Source: a virus. Taken from it: a DNA stretch of 32,419 nt. The notes beneath the pieces are model-generated. The model ran no database searches. It saw nothing but the letters and a program-made list of their open reading frames with translations, and was not told where the DNA came from. The translations under genes were made by a program, and so were the position numbers. Shown here piece by piece: positions 25,055-31,665 of this stretch (position 1 is its first letter; each line of letters starts with the position of its first letter). The DNA is taken from positions 1 through 32,419 of IMG/VR virus record IMGVR_UViG_3300024346_000294; one strand, 5' to 3'.

Positions 25055-25441
25055 TTAACCAACTTTAATGGTTAATTTTTTTGGTTTAGATTCCTCTTTC
25101 TTTTCAAGTGTAATTAGAAGAATTCCGTTTTTAATCTCTGCTTTAGCGTTTCTACCATCATAATTTTTACCAATAGAGATTCTCTCATCAATATCAGAAA
25201 TTAATTGATTAAAAGGATTTTCCTTATCCTCTTGATTCTTTTTTGCTAAGATTTCAATCTTGTCCTCAAAGCAGTTAATTTCAACATTTTTTGGTTCATG
25301 TCCCAATATGTTCAAAGACATAATTGCTGTATCATCTTTAAATTGTACTGCAAATTTGGTAGGAACATACGTTACTCTCGTTTTAGGTTGTTCAATTGGA
25401 AAAAATTCATCGAACAACTTGTTTAATTCATACGAAATCAT
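25055..25441 (-). CDS. Small heat shock protein, Hsp20/alpha-crystallin family
   Basis: In this 128-aa protein the alpha-crystallin domain runs from about residue 28 to the end, with AIMSLNILGHEPKNVEINCF matching the beta2-beta4 strands and NAKAEIKNGILLITLEKKEE the conserved A-x-x-x-NGxLxI-x-L end. It closes KPKKLTIKVG. Hsp20 proteins are ATP-independent holdases that keep unfolded proteins soluble. Phage copies are common in T4-like cyanophages and may help virion protein folding. It has its own terminator, and a regulatory region with two direct repeats around a TAAATTTG box lies upstream, so control separate from its neighbours is likely. Confidence 0.93.
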   Translation of the reverse strand: MISYELNKLFDEFFPIEQPKTRVTYVPTKFAVQFKDDTAIMSLNILGHEPKNVEINCFEDKIEILAKKNQEDKENPFNQLISDIDERISIGKNYDGRNAKAEIKNGILLITLEKKEESKPKKLTIKVG

Positions 25442-25497
25442 AATAAAATAATTTTAACTTAAATAATGTCAGATATAGTTCAATTACTATACCATCC

Positions 25498-25545
25498 CTC
25501 ACTTTGTTACAATGTTATGACAAATTTACACTCACTTTGTTACAA
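25498..25545 (-). promoter_or_regulatory. Direct repeats flanking a -7-like box upstream of hsp20
   Basis: Two identical 15-bp direct repeats, TTGTAACAAAGTGAG on the minus strand, lie at 25498-25512 and 25531-25545, 33 bp apart (about three helical turns). Each contains the near-palindrome TTGTAACAA. Between them is TAAATTTG (25528-25521), matching the Bacteroidota -7 box, though no TTTG sits 20 nt upstream of it. The layout suggests operator sites controlling hsp20. Confidence 0.5.
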
Positions 25546-25561
25546 ATCGGAAATCCTGTCA

Positions 25562-26209
25562 TTAAATATTATTATCTTGTGATTCTATTACCGTACTCAT
25601 ATGGTCGGCCCAATGCATGATGTAAGGAATTTTATATTTCATTCTCTTACTAATATCAAATACTTTTAAATATTTGGCATTATCTTCATCATATAATCCA
25701 TCAGTAAGTTTCATTCCAAAATATTCTGCTTCTGAAACAGTGATGTTATATTGCTGTAATAGAAACATAGTCCTATCAGTATGAGTCATATGTGATAAAT
25801 CTGGATTTGCTGTATATACCTTACCTTGATTCTTAATGTGCCAATCGGATGGGTTTGGCATATAGTATGGATTTCCCTTAGTTCCTAATTTACCTAAGTC
25901 GTGATGTAATGCACAAAATATTAATTCTTCATCGGTAAAGTCTGGCTTGCCACCCATTTGAATAAATAGCTCCTTAACTTTAAGTGCGTTTTTACATACA
26001 TTGAAAATATGGTCTATGTAACCACCTGTATAGCAGTTATGATATCCTACGTTTCCACTAGCTGGTGATATTGCAAGATTTACTCCTAATTCATTTTCTG
26101 AATACATGAATAAGAGTTTCTCTAATCTTTCTCCTGTGAAATACTTGTTAATGATGGCAATGAACTTGTCATAGCTTTGTTTCAATTCTTGTTCTGTCTT
26201 TTGTTTCAT
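25562..26209 (-). CDS. HD-domain phosphohydrolase-like protein (215 aa)
   Basis: The HD metal-binding pattern is seen as GGYIDHIFNV (H67), CALHHDLGKLG (H102/H103-D104) and a distant IMHWADHMST (D202). This is the H...HD...D spacing of HD phosphohydrolases. The family cleaves phosphate esters of nucleotides or cyclic nucleotides; nothing shows the substrate. No response-regulator, GGDEF or Cas3-like partner domain is attached. It has its own host-type promoter (26288-26319) with a leader of about 70 nt. The start MKQKTEQELKQSYDKF fits the leader and has no upstream in-frame alternative. Confidence 0.85.
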   Translation of the reverse strand: MKQKTEQELKQSYDKFIAIINKYFTGERLEKLLFMYSENELGVNLAISPASGNVGYHNCYTGGYIDHIFNVCKNALKVKELFIQMGGKPDFTDEELIFCALHHDLGKLGTKGNPYYMPNPSDWHIKNQGKVYTANPDLSHMTHTDRTMFLLQQYNITVSEAEYFGMKLTDGLYDEDNAKYLKVFDISKRMKYKIPYIMHWADHMSTVIESQDNNI

Positions 26210-26287
26210 TCTTTTAGATTTTAATTGTTTTATTTATTTTATATTCTTTTTTAGTGCTGTCAAGTATAATACTATAAAAAGATACCT

Positions 26288-26319
26288 CAAATATACAACA
26301 AATTTTTTAATTTTCCAAA
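26288..26319 (-). promoter_or_regulatory. Bacteroidota-type promoter before the HD-domain gene
   Basis: On the minus strand, TTTG (26319-26316), 20 nt, then TATATTTG (26295-26288). The -33 box is part of the palindrome CAAATATTTG (26316-26325). The start codon at 26209 gives a leader of about 70 nt, unlike the leaderless layout at the other sites. Confidence 0.78.
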
Positions 26320-26330
26320 TATTTGAGCGT

Positions 26331-26651
26331 TTATTTTAAAAATAATTCTTTTTTAGTCAAAATCTTATATAAAATCTCCACTTCTTCTTCCGTAGTAAGT
26401 TCAGGCAAATCTTCTTCAAATAAACGCATAGTGTATATGGATTTGCCAGTATCATCGGTAAATTCATCGGATGCAGAACTAAAAATAGTTGGCATATATT
26501 CTAATTGTTGAATTTCATCTTCATTCAAATCAACTAACGGAATAACAAAATAATGGTAATTTCCTTCAATTTCATCGGTAGCATCAATCTTGTGACACTT
26601 CCATTTATTAAAACTGGCTTCGGTAATTGGGGTTTCGGGTACTATAATCAT
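26331..26651 (-). CDS. Acidic small protein, unknown function (106 aa)
   Basis: The protein starts MIIVPETPITEASFNKWKCH and has a clearly acidic second half (LVDLNEDEIQQLEYM, FEEDLPELTTEEEVEILYK). No membrane segment, zinc motif or known domain was recognised. It is a monocistronic-looking gene: a host-type promoter overlapping an inverted repeat lies right before the ATG, and another promoter begins before its stop region ends. Small acidic early proteins in phages are often inhibitors of host functions, which is only a possibility here. Confidence 0.8.
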   Translation of the reverse strand: MIIVPETPITEASFNKWKCHKIDATDEIEGNYHYFVIPLVDLNEDEIQQLEYMPTIFSSASDEFTDDTGKSIYTMRLFEEDLPELTTEEEVEILYKILTKKELFLK

Positions 26652-26652
26652 A

Positions 26653-26679
26653 GTAACAAATATAGTAAAAATTTGTTAC
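26653..26679 (-). promoter_or_regulatory. Inverted repeat (operator-like) overlapping the promoter
   Basis: GTAACAAAT (26653-26661) and ATTTGTTAC (26671-26679) are perfect 9-bp inverted repeats separated by 9 nt. They lie across the -7 box and spacer of the promoter at 26657-26688. The half-site GTAACAAA also occurs in the direct repeats upstream of hsp20. A dimeric regulator binding here would block RNA polymerase; this is inference. Confidence 0.6.
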
Positions 26680-26688
26680 ATTACCAAA
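26657..26688 (-). promoter_or_regulatory. Bacteroidota-type promoter before the gene starting at 26651
   Basis: On the minus strand, TTTG (26688-26685), 20 nt, TATATTTG (26664-26657), then 5 nt and the ATG. It shares the extended TTTGGTAA start with the promoters before uvsE and the gene at 31315-31617. The transcript would be leaderless or nearly so. Confidence 0.8.
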
Positions 26689-26698
26689 CTAAATCCAT

Positions 26699-27445
26699 TT
26701 ATTTATATAAATAATTGTATATTTTTTTAGCGTATTGCTTATTGGTATTCGGTCCTGGGTGAAAACCATCTATGCCGTAATCTATGAATGGGTAATAATC
26801 TCCATCAAATCTATTATCATCATTGTAATCATTAGTTGCATACCAACCATTCCAAAGCCAATTACATTTTTTTGATTCTAAAAAATATTTAATCAACATA
26901 TGATTTTTATACCAATTAATAAAATTATTTGATTTATTTAATAGAGTAAGATGTGCATTATGTTCATTTATACCAATCATATCTTCTTTAAAATATCCCC
27001 AACTTTTGTGATGAAATGGTTCTATACCACCTTCATTTGTATAAAACTCTCGTCTATGTGATTCGGTATACATAATTAAAACCAAATCAGGTTTTATTAT
27101 ATCGTAATATGCCATTAAACAACGGGTGATATAATCATTACTTCTACCACCACATCCGAAATTTAAATCAACTCCATTTGGTATTAATTTACAGAATTCA
27201 TGTGGCCACGTTTCGTTATCATTTACACCAACTCCCTCAGTAATAGAACAACCAATTGACATTACTTTAAATCCTTTTTTATTTATACTATCTCCTCTAA
27301 ATCCTAATTCATTATATGTGTAAGTACATTCACCTGTTTTATCTGAACCAGACCCATTATATTTTTGATTAACTCTTTCACTTAAATTGTTTCTAAACGA
27401 TGAAATTTCAAACCCATCAGGATTCCAATATTTTAAACTATCCAT
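26699..27445 (-). CDS. SGNH-hydrolase-like protein (248 aa)
   Basis: Block I is VMSIGCSITEGVGV with S67 as the likely nucleophile, block II NFGCGGRSND (95-104), block III-like LVLIMYTESHRREF and block V YGIDGFHPGPN with D226 and H229. The protein is Trp/Tyr/Asn-rich in the middle. It has no signal peptide. The likely activity is ester hydrolysis, perhaps de-O-acetylation of a glycan. The GCS form of block I is shared with the SGNH protein at 21904-22785 but the rest differs. It is immediately (0 nt gap) downstream of a 2OG oxygenase and closes the accessory enzyme block. Confidence 0.8.
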   Translation of the reverse strand: MDSLKYWNPDGFEISSFRNNLSERVNQKYNGSGSDKTGECTYTYNELGFRGDSINKKGFKVMSIGCSITEGVGVNDNETWPHEFCKLIPNGVDLNFGCGGRSNDYITRCLMAYYDIIKPDLVLIMYTESHRREFYTNEGGIEPFHHKSWGYFKEDMIGINEHNAHLTLLNKSNNFINWYKNHMLIKYFLESKKCNWLWNGWYATNDYNDDNRFDGDYYPFIDYGIDGFHPGPNTNKQYAKKIYNYLYK

Positions 27446-27946
27446 TTAAATAATTGATTTTGAATTAAATTTAATATTTGTATTTTTTAAAAACCATATT
27501 AATGAATAGCGATTACCTTTTGTAATTTTTGTTACTTCGTGCTTTATACTTACGGGAAATATATAGGAATTACCGGCGGATTTATCTAATGTAATATTTT
27601 TGTCAGTTGGATATAATAAAAAATCCCCACCATCAAAATTATCATTTAATAAAACTCCTACGGAAAACACCCTAGAATCCATATTATCATCGTGAATGCC
27701 AAAATAATCATTTGGCTCGTATATGTGGAAATGTAATTCCGGTCGTATCTCTATTATAGATATGCCTGTTTTTATTTCAAAAAAGTTTTTTAATTTTTCG
27801 AATATCCAATTAGTATCCGTATCTTTTAATATTAATAAAGATTTATAGTTTCTATCATCCGAATTCCAATATCGGTTGTCTGTTTTTATTAAATCAATAA
27901 TAGTATTACATTCATCTATTGTAAATATGCTTTGTTGGTAAATCAT
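27446..27946 (-). CDS. 2-oxoglutarate/Fe(II) oxygenase, prolyl-4-hydroxylase type (166 aa)
   Basis: The double-stranded beta-helix core is visible: HFHIYEPNDYFGIHDDNMD gives the HxD pair (H85, D87), GGDFLLYPTDKNITL a core strand, and FPVSIKHEVTKITKGNRYSL gives the distal His (H136) and the Arg that binds 2-oxoglutarate (R146). All key residues are present. These enzymes hydroxylate protein side chains or small molecules with O2 and 2-oxoglutarate. It overlaps the sulfotransferase by 4 nt (ATGA). Hydroxylation followed by sulfation of the new hydroxyl would be one logical use, but no sequence shows it. Confidence 0.88.
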   Translation of the reverse strand: MIYQQSIFTIDECNTIIDLIKTDNRYWNSDDRNYKSLLILKDTDTNWIFEKLKNFFEIKTGISIIEIRPELHFHIYEPNDYFGIHDDNMDSRVFSVGVLLNDNFDGGDFLLYPTDKNITLDKSAGNSYIFPVSIKHEVTKITKGNRYSLIWFLKNTNIKFNSKSII

Positions 27947-28536
27947 ATTACTGAATTTATCTTTACTCTATATTTTTTTGAATTATCTAAAAATTTATTA
28001 TAATAGATTTCATTATAATTAGAACCTATTGCTTTTAAAAATTCTAACATATTTTCTTTTGTTGAGTAAATATCTTCGTAATAAAACACTTTAGTATTTT
28101 TATCTTTAGCTAATGTGTGGAATTGTTCTTTCCAAAATAACATATGTTTTAATTCTTCATCTATAAATTTATTATGTTTTTTATCACTATAAACATATGA
28201 AGTATGCCAGGTATTGGTTGTTAAAGAATGTGAAAGACTTTCCAATTGCTCTTTTATATTTTTTCTATCTAAAAAAACAATTTTATCAAATGATTTATAA
28301 TAAATTTCATTTATTTCATTAATAGATATATTTTTTAAGTCAGGCGGTAATTGGTCGTATATGTGTTTTACAAATACATTTTCATATTGAATTATATGAT
28401 TGTATGTAAAATATCCTTCTCTACCATTTTTATTAAATGGTTCACTAAATGTTTTGATATCTGGGTTTGAGTATTTATAATACTCTATTATAGAAGTTGA
28501 GCCAGTTCTTGGAAAACATATCAACAATATTTTCAT
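27943..28536 (-). CDS. Sulfotransferase-like protein (197 aa)
   Basis: The N-terminus MKILLICFPRTGSTSIIEYY carries the 5'-phosphosulfate-binding loop (PRTGSTS, 9-15) of PAPS-dependent sulfotransferases. KIVFLDRKNIKEQLESLSHS near 85-104 fits the 3'-phosphate-binding strand-loop-helix. At 197 aa it is shorter than typical sulfotransferases (~250-300) but both cofactor motifs are present. It would transfer sulfate from PAPS to a hydroxyl on a sugar, peptide or small molecule. It lies between two 2OG oxygenases, 3 nt from one and overlapping the other. Confidence 0.82.
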   Translation of the reverse strand: MKILLICFPRTGSTSIIEYYKYSNPDIKTFSEPFNKNGREGYFTYNHIIQYENVFVKHIYDQLPPDLKNISINEINEIYYKSFDKIVFLDRKNIKEQLESLSHSLTTNTWHTSYVYSDKKHNKFIDEELKHMLFWKEQFHTLAKDKNTKVFYYEDIYSTKENMLEFLKAIGSNYNEIYYNKFLDNSKKYRVKINSVI

Positions 28537-28539
28537 AAA

Positions 28540-29175
28540 CTATATGAGATTGGAAGAATCGGATTTTGCATTGAATAGTACATTGCCAGCTAATACAATT
28601 CTATCATTTGTTGAATTTGGATTCACTTCAGGTCTATGCCATAATGTTCCACCAAATATGTATAAATACCCAGCTTCAGGCATTATCATAATAGAATCGG
28701 TTTGTTCATCATCCCCTCTTTCATTTAAAAAAATAAGCTTTCCTTCATTTCCTTCACAATTGTTTGGAACATCTACATAATATGTCCAAGTAAACGATGT
28801 AGTTAATGTTGGTAGTTCATAACTAAATTTAGAATGTTGATGATATTGGGAATCTGGATTAGATGCGGTGGATATAAAAATCCAACTATTTTGATACCCA
28901 CTAATTACTTCTTTATTAGATATAGAAGTATATACGTCTTTTACTATATTATAGCATTTATCTTTTATTTCAAATATACTTTTACTATTTGAAAGGTTTG
29001 TACTAAATTGTATACCAGGCGAACCCATTTCTTTTGGGTTAAATGGTATATCGCCAACCAAAAATTTTCTATCAATATCTATATCTTCTAATAACTTAGA
29101 AGTATCAATTCCATCGATTTTTATTTTATAAATTTTATGATGTTTAAAATTTATAATTTCATAACTGTTTAACAT
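28540..29175 (-). CDS. 2-oxoglutarate/Fe(II) oxygenase-like protein (211 aa)
   Basis: A double-stranded beta-helix is indicated by NSWIFISTASNPDSQYHQHS (H112, H114), TWTYYVDVP, GKLIFL, then MPEAGYLYIFGGTLWHRPEV (H180) and NDRIVLAGNVLF (R192). The first site is H-Q-H rather than the usual HxD, as in the phage-rich branch with an HxH motif that I recall as 2OG-FeII_Oxy_5. The substrate is unknown. It follows the 48-aa ORF at 29187-29333 and precedes the sulfotransferase by 3 nt. It differs clearly from the prolyl-hydroxylase-like enzyme at 27446-27946, so the two are not a recent duplication. Confidence 0.8.
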   Translation of the reverse strand: MLNSYEIINFKHHKIYKIKIDGIDTSKLLEDIDIDRKFLVGDIPFNPKEMGSPGIQFSTNLSNSKSIFEIKDKCYNIVKDVYTSISNKEVISGYQNSWIFISTASNPDSQYHQHSKFSYELPTLTTSFTWTYYVDVPNNCEGNEGKLIFLNERGDDEQTDSIMIMPEAGYLYIFGGTLWHRPEVNPNSTNDRIVLAGNVLFNAKSDSSNLI

Positions 29176-29186
29176 ATGGAATTTTT

Positions 29187-29333
29187 TTAACTTAGGTGTT
29201 TAGCTTTTATAGCAGATATAATAGATACTACTTTTGCTAATAGTGTAGTTTTATCGGTTTCGTTTGATACTTTCTTTACAAAAGCCGTTTTTTCAGCCAT
29301 TGCATATTTTTTATTTTTATTTACTTCGCTCAT
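29187..29333 (-). CDS. Small ORF, 48 aa, between the ATP-grasp/Hint gene and a 2OG oxygenase
   Basis: The frame from ATG 29333 to TAA 29187 encodes MSEVNKNKKYAMAEKTAFVK, then KVSNETDKTTLLAKVVSIIS and AIKAKHLS. It is Lys-rich, has no Cys, Trp or Pro, and its second half is a probable amphipathic helix. It fills a gap that would otherwise be a 176-nt empty space in a tightly packed operon, and it lies 18 nt after one stop and 11 nt before the next start, which supports its being real. A substrate or carrier peptide for the neighbouring enzymes is possible but not shown. Confidence 0.6.
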   Translation of the reverse strand: MSEVNKNKKYAMAEKTAFVKKVSNETDKTTLLAKVVSIISAIKAKHLS

Positions 29334-29351
29334 AATATTTTTTATTTTTTT

Positions 29352-31001
29352 TTAATTTTTTGCACCTCCACCACAAATTTGCGCGTCACAACAGTATGGA
29401 CATGTAGAGTAGTAACTATAAGTACCGCACTGAAATGACCCTTCAGCACAACATACGCCACTACTATAAGCATAACCGTTATAGGAGTACCCATTACATG
29501 GTGAACCACAATACCAATATGAATAGTTACAACAATTATTCTGACACTGCTGCGCTGGGTTATGTTGTATCAACGCATATATAGGAGAAATAGATTGTTC
29601 TTCCATTGTAAGATACAAATCCGATTCTTCTACATCCAATTTATAAATAGTTTCTTTATTGTAACTGTATTGTATGGAACTTATCGTTTTTATTTCTAAT
29701 TCATTTGTTGTTGTATTTACTACAATTATATTATCATTTACACCCAATCCTCTAAAATTTATGAATCTAAACAATTCACTTGGGTCGGTAGATACCTTAG
29801 CAATAACAGTTGAACTATCTACATCGGAAAATATAGTACCATCATTTAATGTTATTTCCTTTAACCAAAATGTAACTCCTTCAAATGATTCTATATTAGT
29901 TACATTTGTATTTATTATTGAGCTTCCAATTGTTACATCATCAACAGATGCACTATATAATGGCATTTCATTATCACTCCATCCTAAATTGTTTAATTGT
30001 ACAGACTTCAGAGTATCACCCAATACTATATCATTTATATTTTTGAGAAAGCCATCTCCATCTAAAATTTTTGAATCGGCATCTACTTTATAATTTTTAA
30101 ATTTATTCGTATTAAGTCTATCCACTACTTTTTGTAGATAGATAGGTCTTTCCCAATATTGTAATTCGTTATTACTATCAAAATCTGCAGCTGCAGATAA
30201 TATAGTACTATTTGTATGTACATATGGTGAAAATAAATTCATTACCTCCAAATTAGAACCATATATCATATCAACACTCCTATAAGTTTGAAGTTTGTTA
30301 TTATACAAATCATTCTCATTTATTATATACTCTTGTAAAAGTGTATTAAATGGTAACGAACTTTTTAAATTAGAAAGCTCTTCGGCTGTATTTATTTTAT
30401 ATATTTTTGGATATTGTTCATAATTAGTTGTTGGATATCTTTCTTTAACAATAAAATTAGGATACTCCCCATTATCTCTAATAACTTCACCTATACTATC
30501 AATTCCCAATGTATCATTTACAAAATACGTCTTTGGTATAGAATTTACATCCGCATCATACATTAATTTTAAAAATTCAAAATTATCTTTAGCGTAAGTA
30601 TCATCAATTAATGCGGTTGAATCATATGCATTTCTAAGAATTAATTTATTAGATGCATCTTCTATAAATGGAATCGTTGTTGCTGTAGCTTCTACATTAT
30701 GTATTGTAAGTGAAACCGTAGAACTGCCAGAATAATATTCACTCAATATGGTATTAAATGCTTTAGGAACACTGGATTCAGCCATTTCTACATCGATGAC
30801 GGTATCATTCAATCCCATTGATTGATTTATAAATTCTATAACTTCAATACCATTTGATACCACAAACTGATTAAATGCTTCAATATCAAAATAATTATTA
30901 ATATCCCCAACAACATTTCCTACATTTGTATTTAATTCCAATATTTTAAAGCTACCATCTGTATCTTTTAGTAAATCCGTTGCTACTATTACTGCCTTCA
31001 T
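29352..31001 (-). CDS. ATP-grasp-like / degenerate Hint / Cys-rich tail fusion (549 aa)
   Basis: Three parts are visible. Residues 1-290 resemble an ATP-grasp enzyme: GSFKILELNTNVG (ELNTN, 22-26) is like the metal-binding E-x-N end motif, RNAYDSTALIDDTYAKDNFE and SIPKTYF (155-160) like the N-terminal lobe, NFIVKERYP gives a candidate ATP-binding lysine (K186), and LLQEYI (221-226) and R241 follow. The ELNTN motif comes before, not after, the lysine. Residues ~306-481 look like a Hint fold: VDADSKILDGDGFLKNINDI then VLGDTLKS at the start and IYKLDVEESDLYLTMEE with IQHN (478-481) at the end. The nucleophilic Cys is absent and Pro follows HN. Residues 486-549 hold 12 Cys among many Tyr and Gly. 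A late-type motif lies 19 nt upstream. The substrate is unknown. Confidence 0.7.
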   Translation of the reverse strand: MKAVIVATDLLKDTDGSFKILELNTNVGNVVGDINNYFDIEAFNQFVVSNGIEVIEFINQSMGLNDTVIDVEMAESSVPKAFNTILSEYYSGSSTVSLTIHNVEATATTIPFIEDASNKLILRNAYDSTALIDDTYAKDNFEFLKLMYDADVNSIPKTYFVNDTLGIDSIGEVIRDNGEYPNFIVKERYPTTNYEQYPKIYKINTAEELSNLKSSLPFNTLLQEYIINENDLYNNKLQTYRSVDMIYGSNLEVMNLFSPYVHTNSTILSAAADFDSNNELQYWERPIYLQKVVDRLNTNKFKNYKVDADSKILDGDGFLKNINDIVLGDTLKSVQLNNLGWSDNEMPLYSASVDDVTIGSSIINTNVTNIESFEGVTFWLKEITLNDGTIFSDVDSSTVIAKVSTDPSELFRFINFRGLGVNDNIIVVNTTTNELEIKTISSIQYSYNKETIYKLDVEESDLYLTMEEQSISPIYALIQHNPAQQCQNNCCNYSYWYCGSPCNGYSYNGYAYSSGVCCAEGSFQCGTYSYYSTCPYCCDAQICGGGAKN

Positions 31002-31020
31002 ATACGTTCTTTATTGTTTC

Positions 31021-31030
31021 CTATAAATAT
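31021..31030 (-). promoter_or_regulatory. Candidate late promoter motif ATATTTATAG
   Basis: ATATTTATAG on the minus strand lies 19 nt before the ATG at 31001 and is followed by an A-rich stretch (GAAACAATAAAGAAC), as at the other sites. It would place the ATP-grasp/Hint gene and those after it under late control. Confidence 0.5.
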
Positions 31031-31039
31031 AAACTTTTA

Positions 31040-31309
31040 TTAAATAATTGATTTTTGAGTTTTACTTTTAAAATAATCTTTTTCTACTTCCAACCATTTA
31101 TTTAAAGGACAAGCATCATTTTCCATTGTGAATATCTTTTTACTAAGTGGACACCCACATTGAGTACAAACTACAATATTAAGCGTAGTTCCTTTTTTAT
31201 CACACGAATCGCATATATCCATTCGTTTTTCAGCCAACTCCGCTTGTATTGGGGTTGGGTTAGCTGCAGTAATCCAAGCTTTTGCTATTTTTTTAAGATT
31301 AATTCCCAT
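31040..31309 (-). CDS. Small zinc-ribbon-like protein (89 aa)
   Basis: CDSC (33-36), CTQCGC (48-53) and CPLNKW (67-72) give six Cys in the order CxxC...CxxCxC...C, a probable zinc ribbon. The pattern AxxRxxxCxxC ... CxxCGCPLxxK ... CPLxKW is familiar from small proteins of phages and bacteria with no established function. The N-terminus is basic and helical. It lies 5 nt after the gene at 31315-31617. Its location upstream of the ATP-grasp-like gene makes an accessory role in that block possible. Confidence 0.82.
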   Translation of the reverse strand: MGINLKKIAKAWITAANPTPIQAELAEKRMDICDSCDKKGTTLNIVVCTQCGCPLSKKIFTMENDACPLNKWLEVEKDYFKSKTQKSII

Positions 31310-31314
31310 ATTAA

Positions 31315-31617
31315 CTATAATTTATTATATATTTTTTGAATTCTTGCACACTCTTCATAAATCTCTAATCCACTTAACCTAACTAATAACCAATCCGCCA
31401 TACGTTTGAATTCACTTCTGTGTATAGTTATATAGACTGGCAGTTTTTTGTATTTAATCAGAATTATTTCTTTACATTTTTTATTAGATTTCCAATTATC
31501 TAATTTATCAACTAACTCTGATAAATTTTCTGGCGTTAGATGGACACGATTTAAGTGTTCATCCCAATCTAATGAAATCCATCCACTTTCTAACTTCTTT
31601 AAAACACTTATATCCAT
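31315..31617 (-). CDS. Small conserved-looking protein, unknown function (100 aa)
   Basis: The start is MDISVLKKLESGWISLDWDE. The protein looks alpha/beta with basic patches (NKKCKEIILIKYKKLPVYIT) and a helical end (RMADWLLVRLSGLEIYEECA). No known domain was recognised and there is no membrane segment. A host-type promoter lies upstream with 9 nt between its -7 box and the ATG, so this is likely the first gene of an early transcript that continues into the zinc-ribbon gene 5 nt later. Confidence 0.8.
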   Translation of the reverse strand: MDISVLKKLESGWISLDWDEHLNRVHLTPENLSELVDKLDNWKSNKKCKEIILIKYKKLPVYITIHRSEFKRMADWLLVRLSGLEIYEECARIQKIYNKL

Positions 31618-31626
31618 ATATAATTA

Positions 31627-31658
31627 CAAATGTACAAATAATTATCCAATTTACCAAA
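31627..31658 (-). promoter_or_regulatory. Bacteroidota-type promoter before the gene starting at 31617
   Basis: On the minus strand, TTTG (31658-31655), 20 nt, then TACATTTG (31634-31627). The ATG is 9 nt further. Spacing and the extended TTTGGTAA match the promoters before uvsE and the gene starting at 26651. Confidence 0.78.
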
Positions 31659-31665
31659 TGTTACA

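Noticed and set aside
29552-30086. Active intein in the 549-aa protein
   Set aside because: The N-terminal Cys/Ser and the C-terminal extein nucleophile are missing and no split host protein is seen around it, so splicing is not supported.
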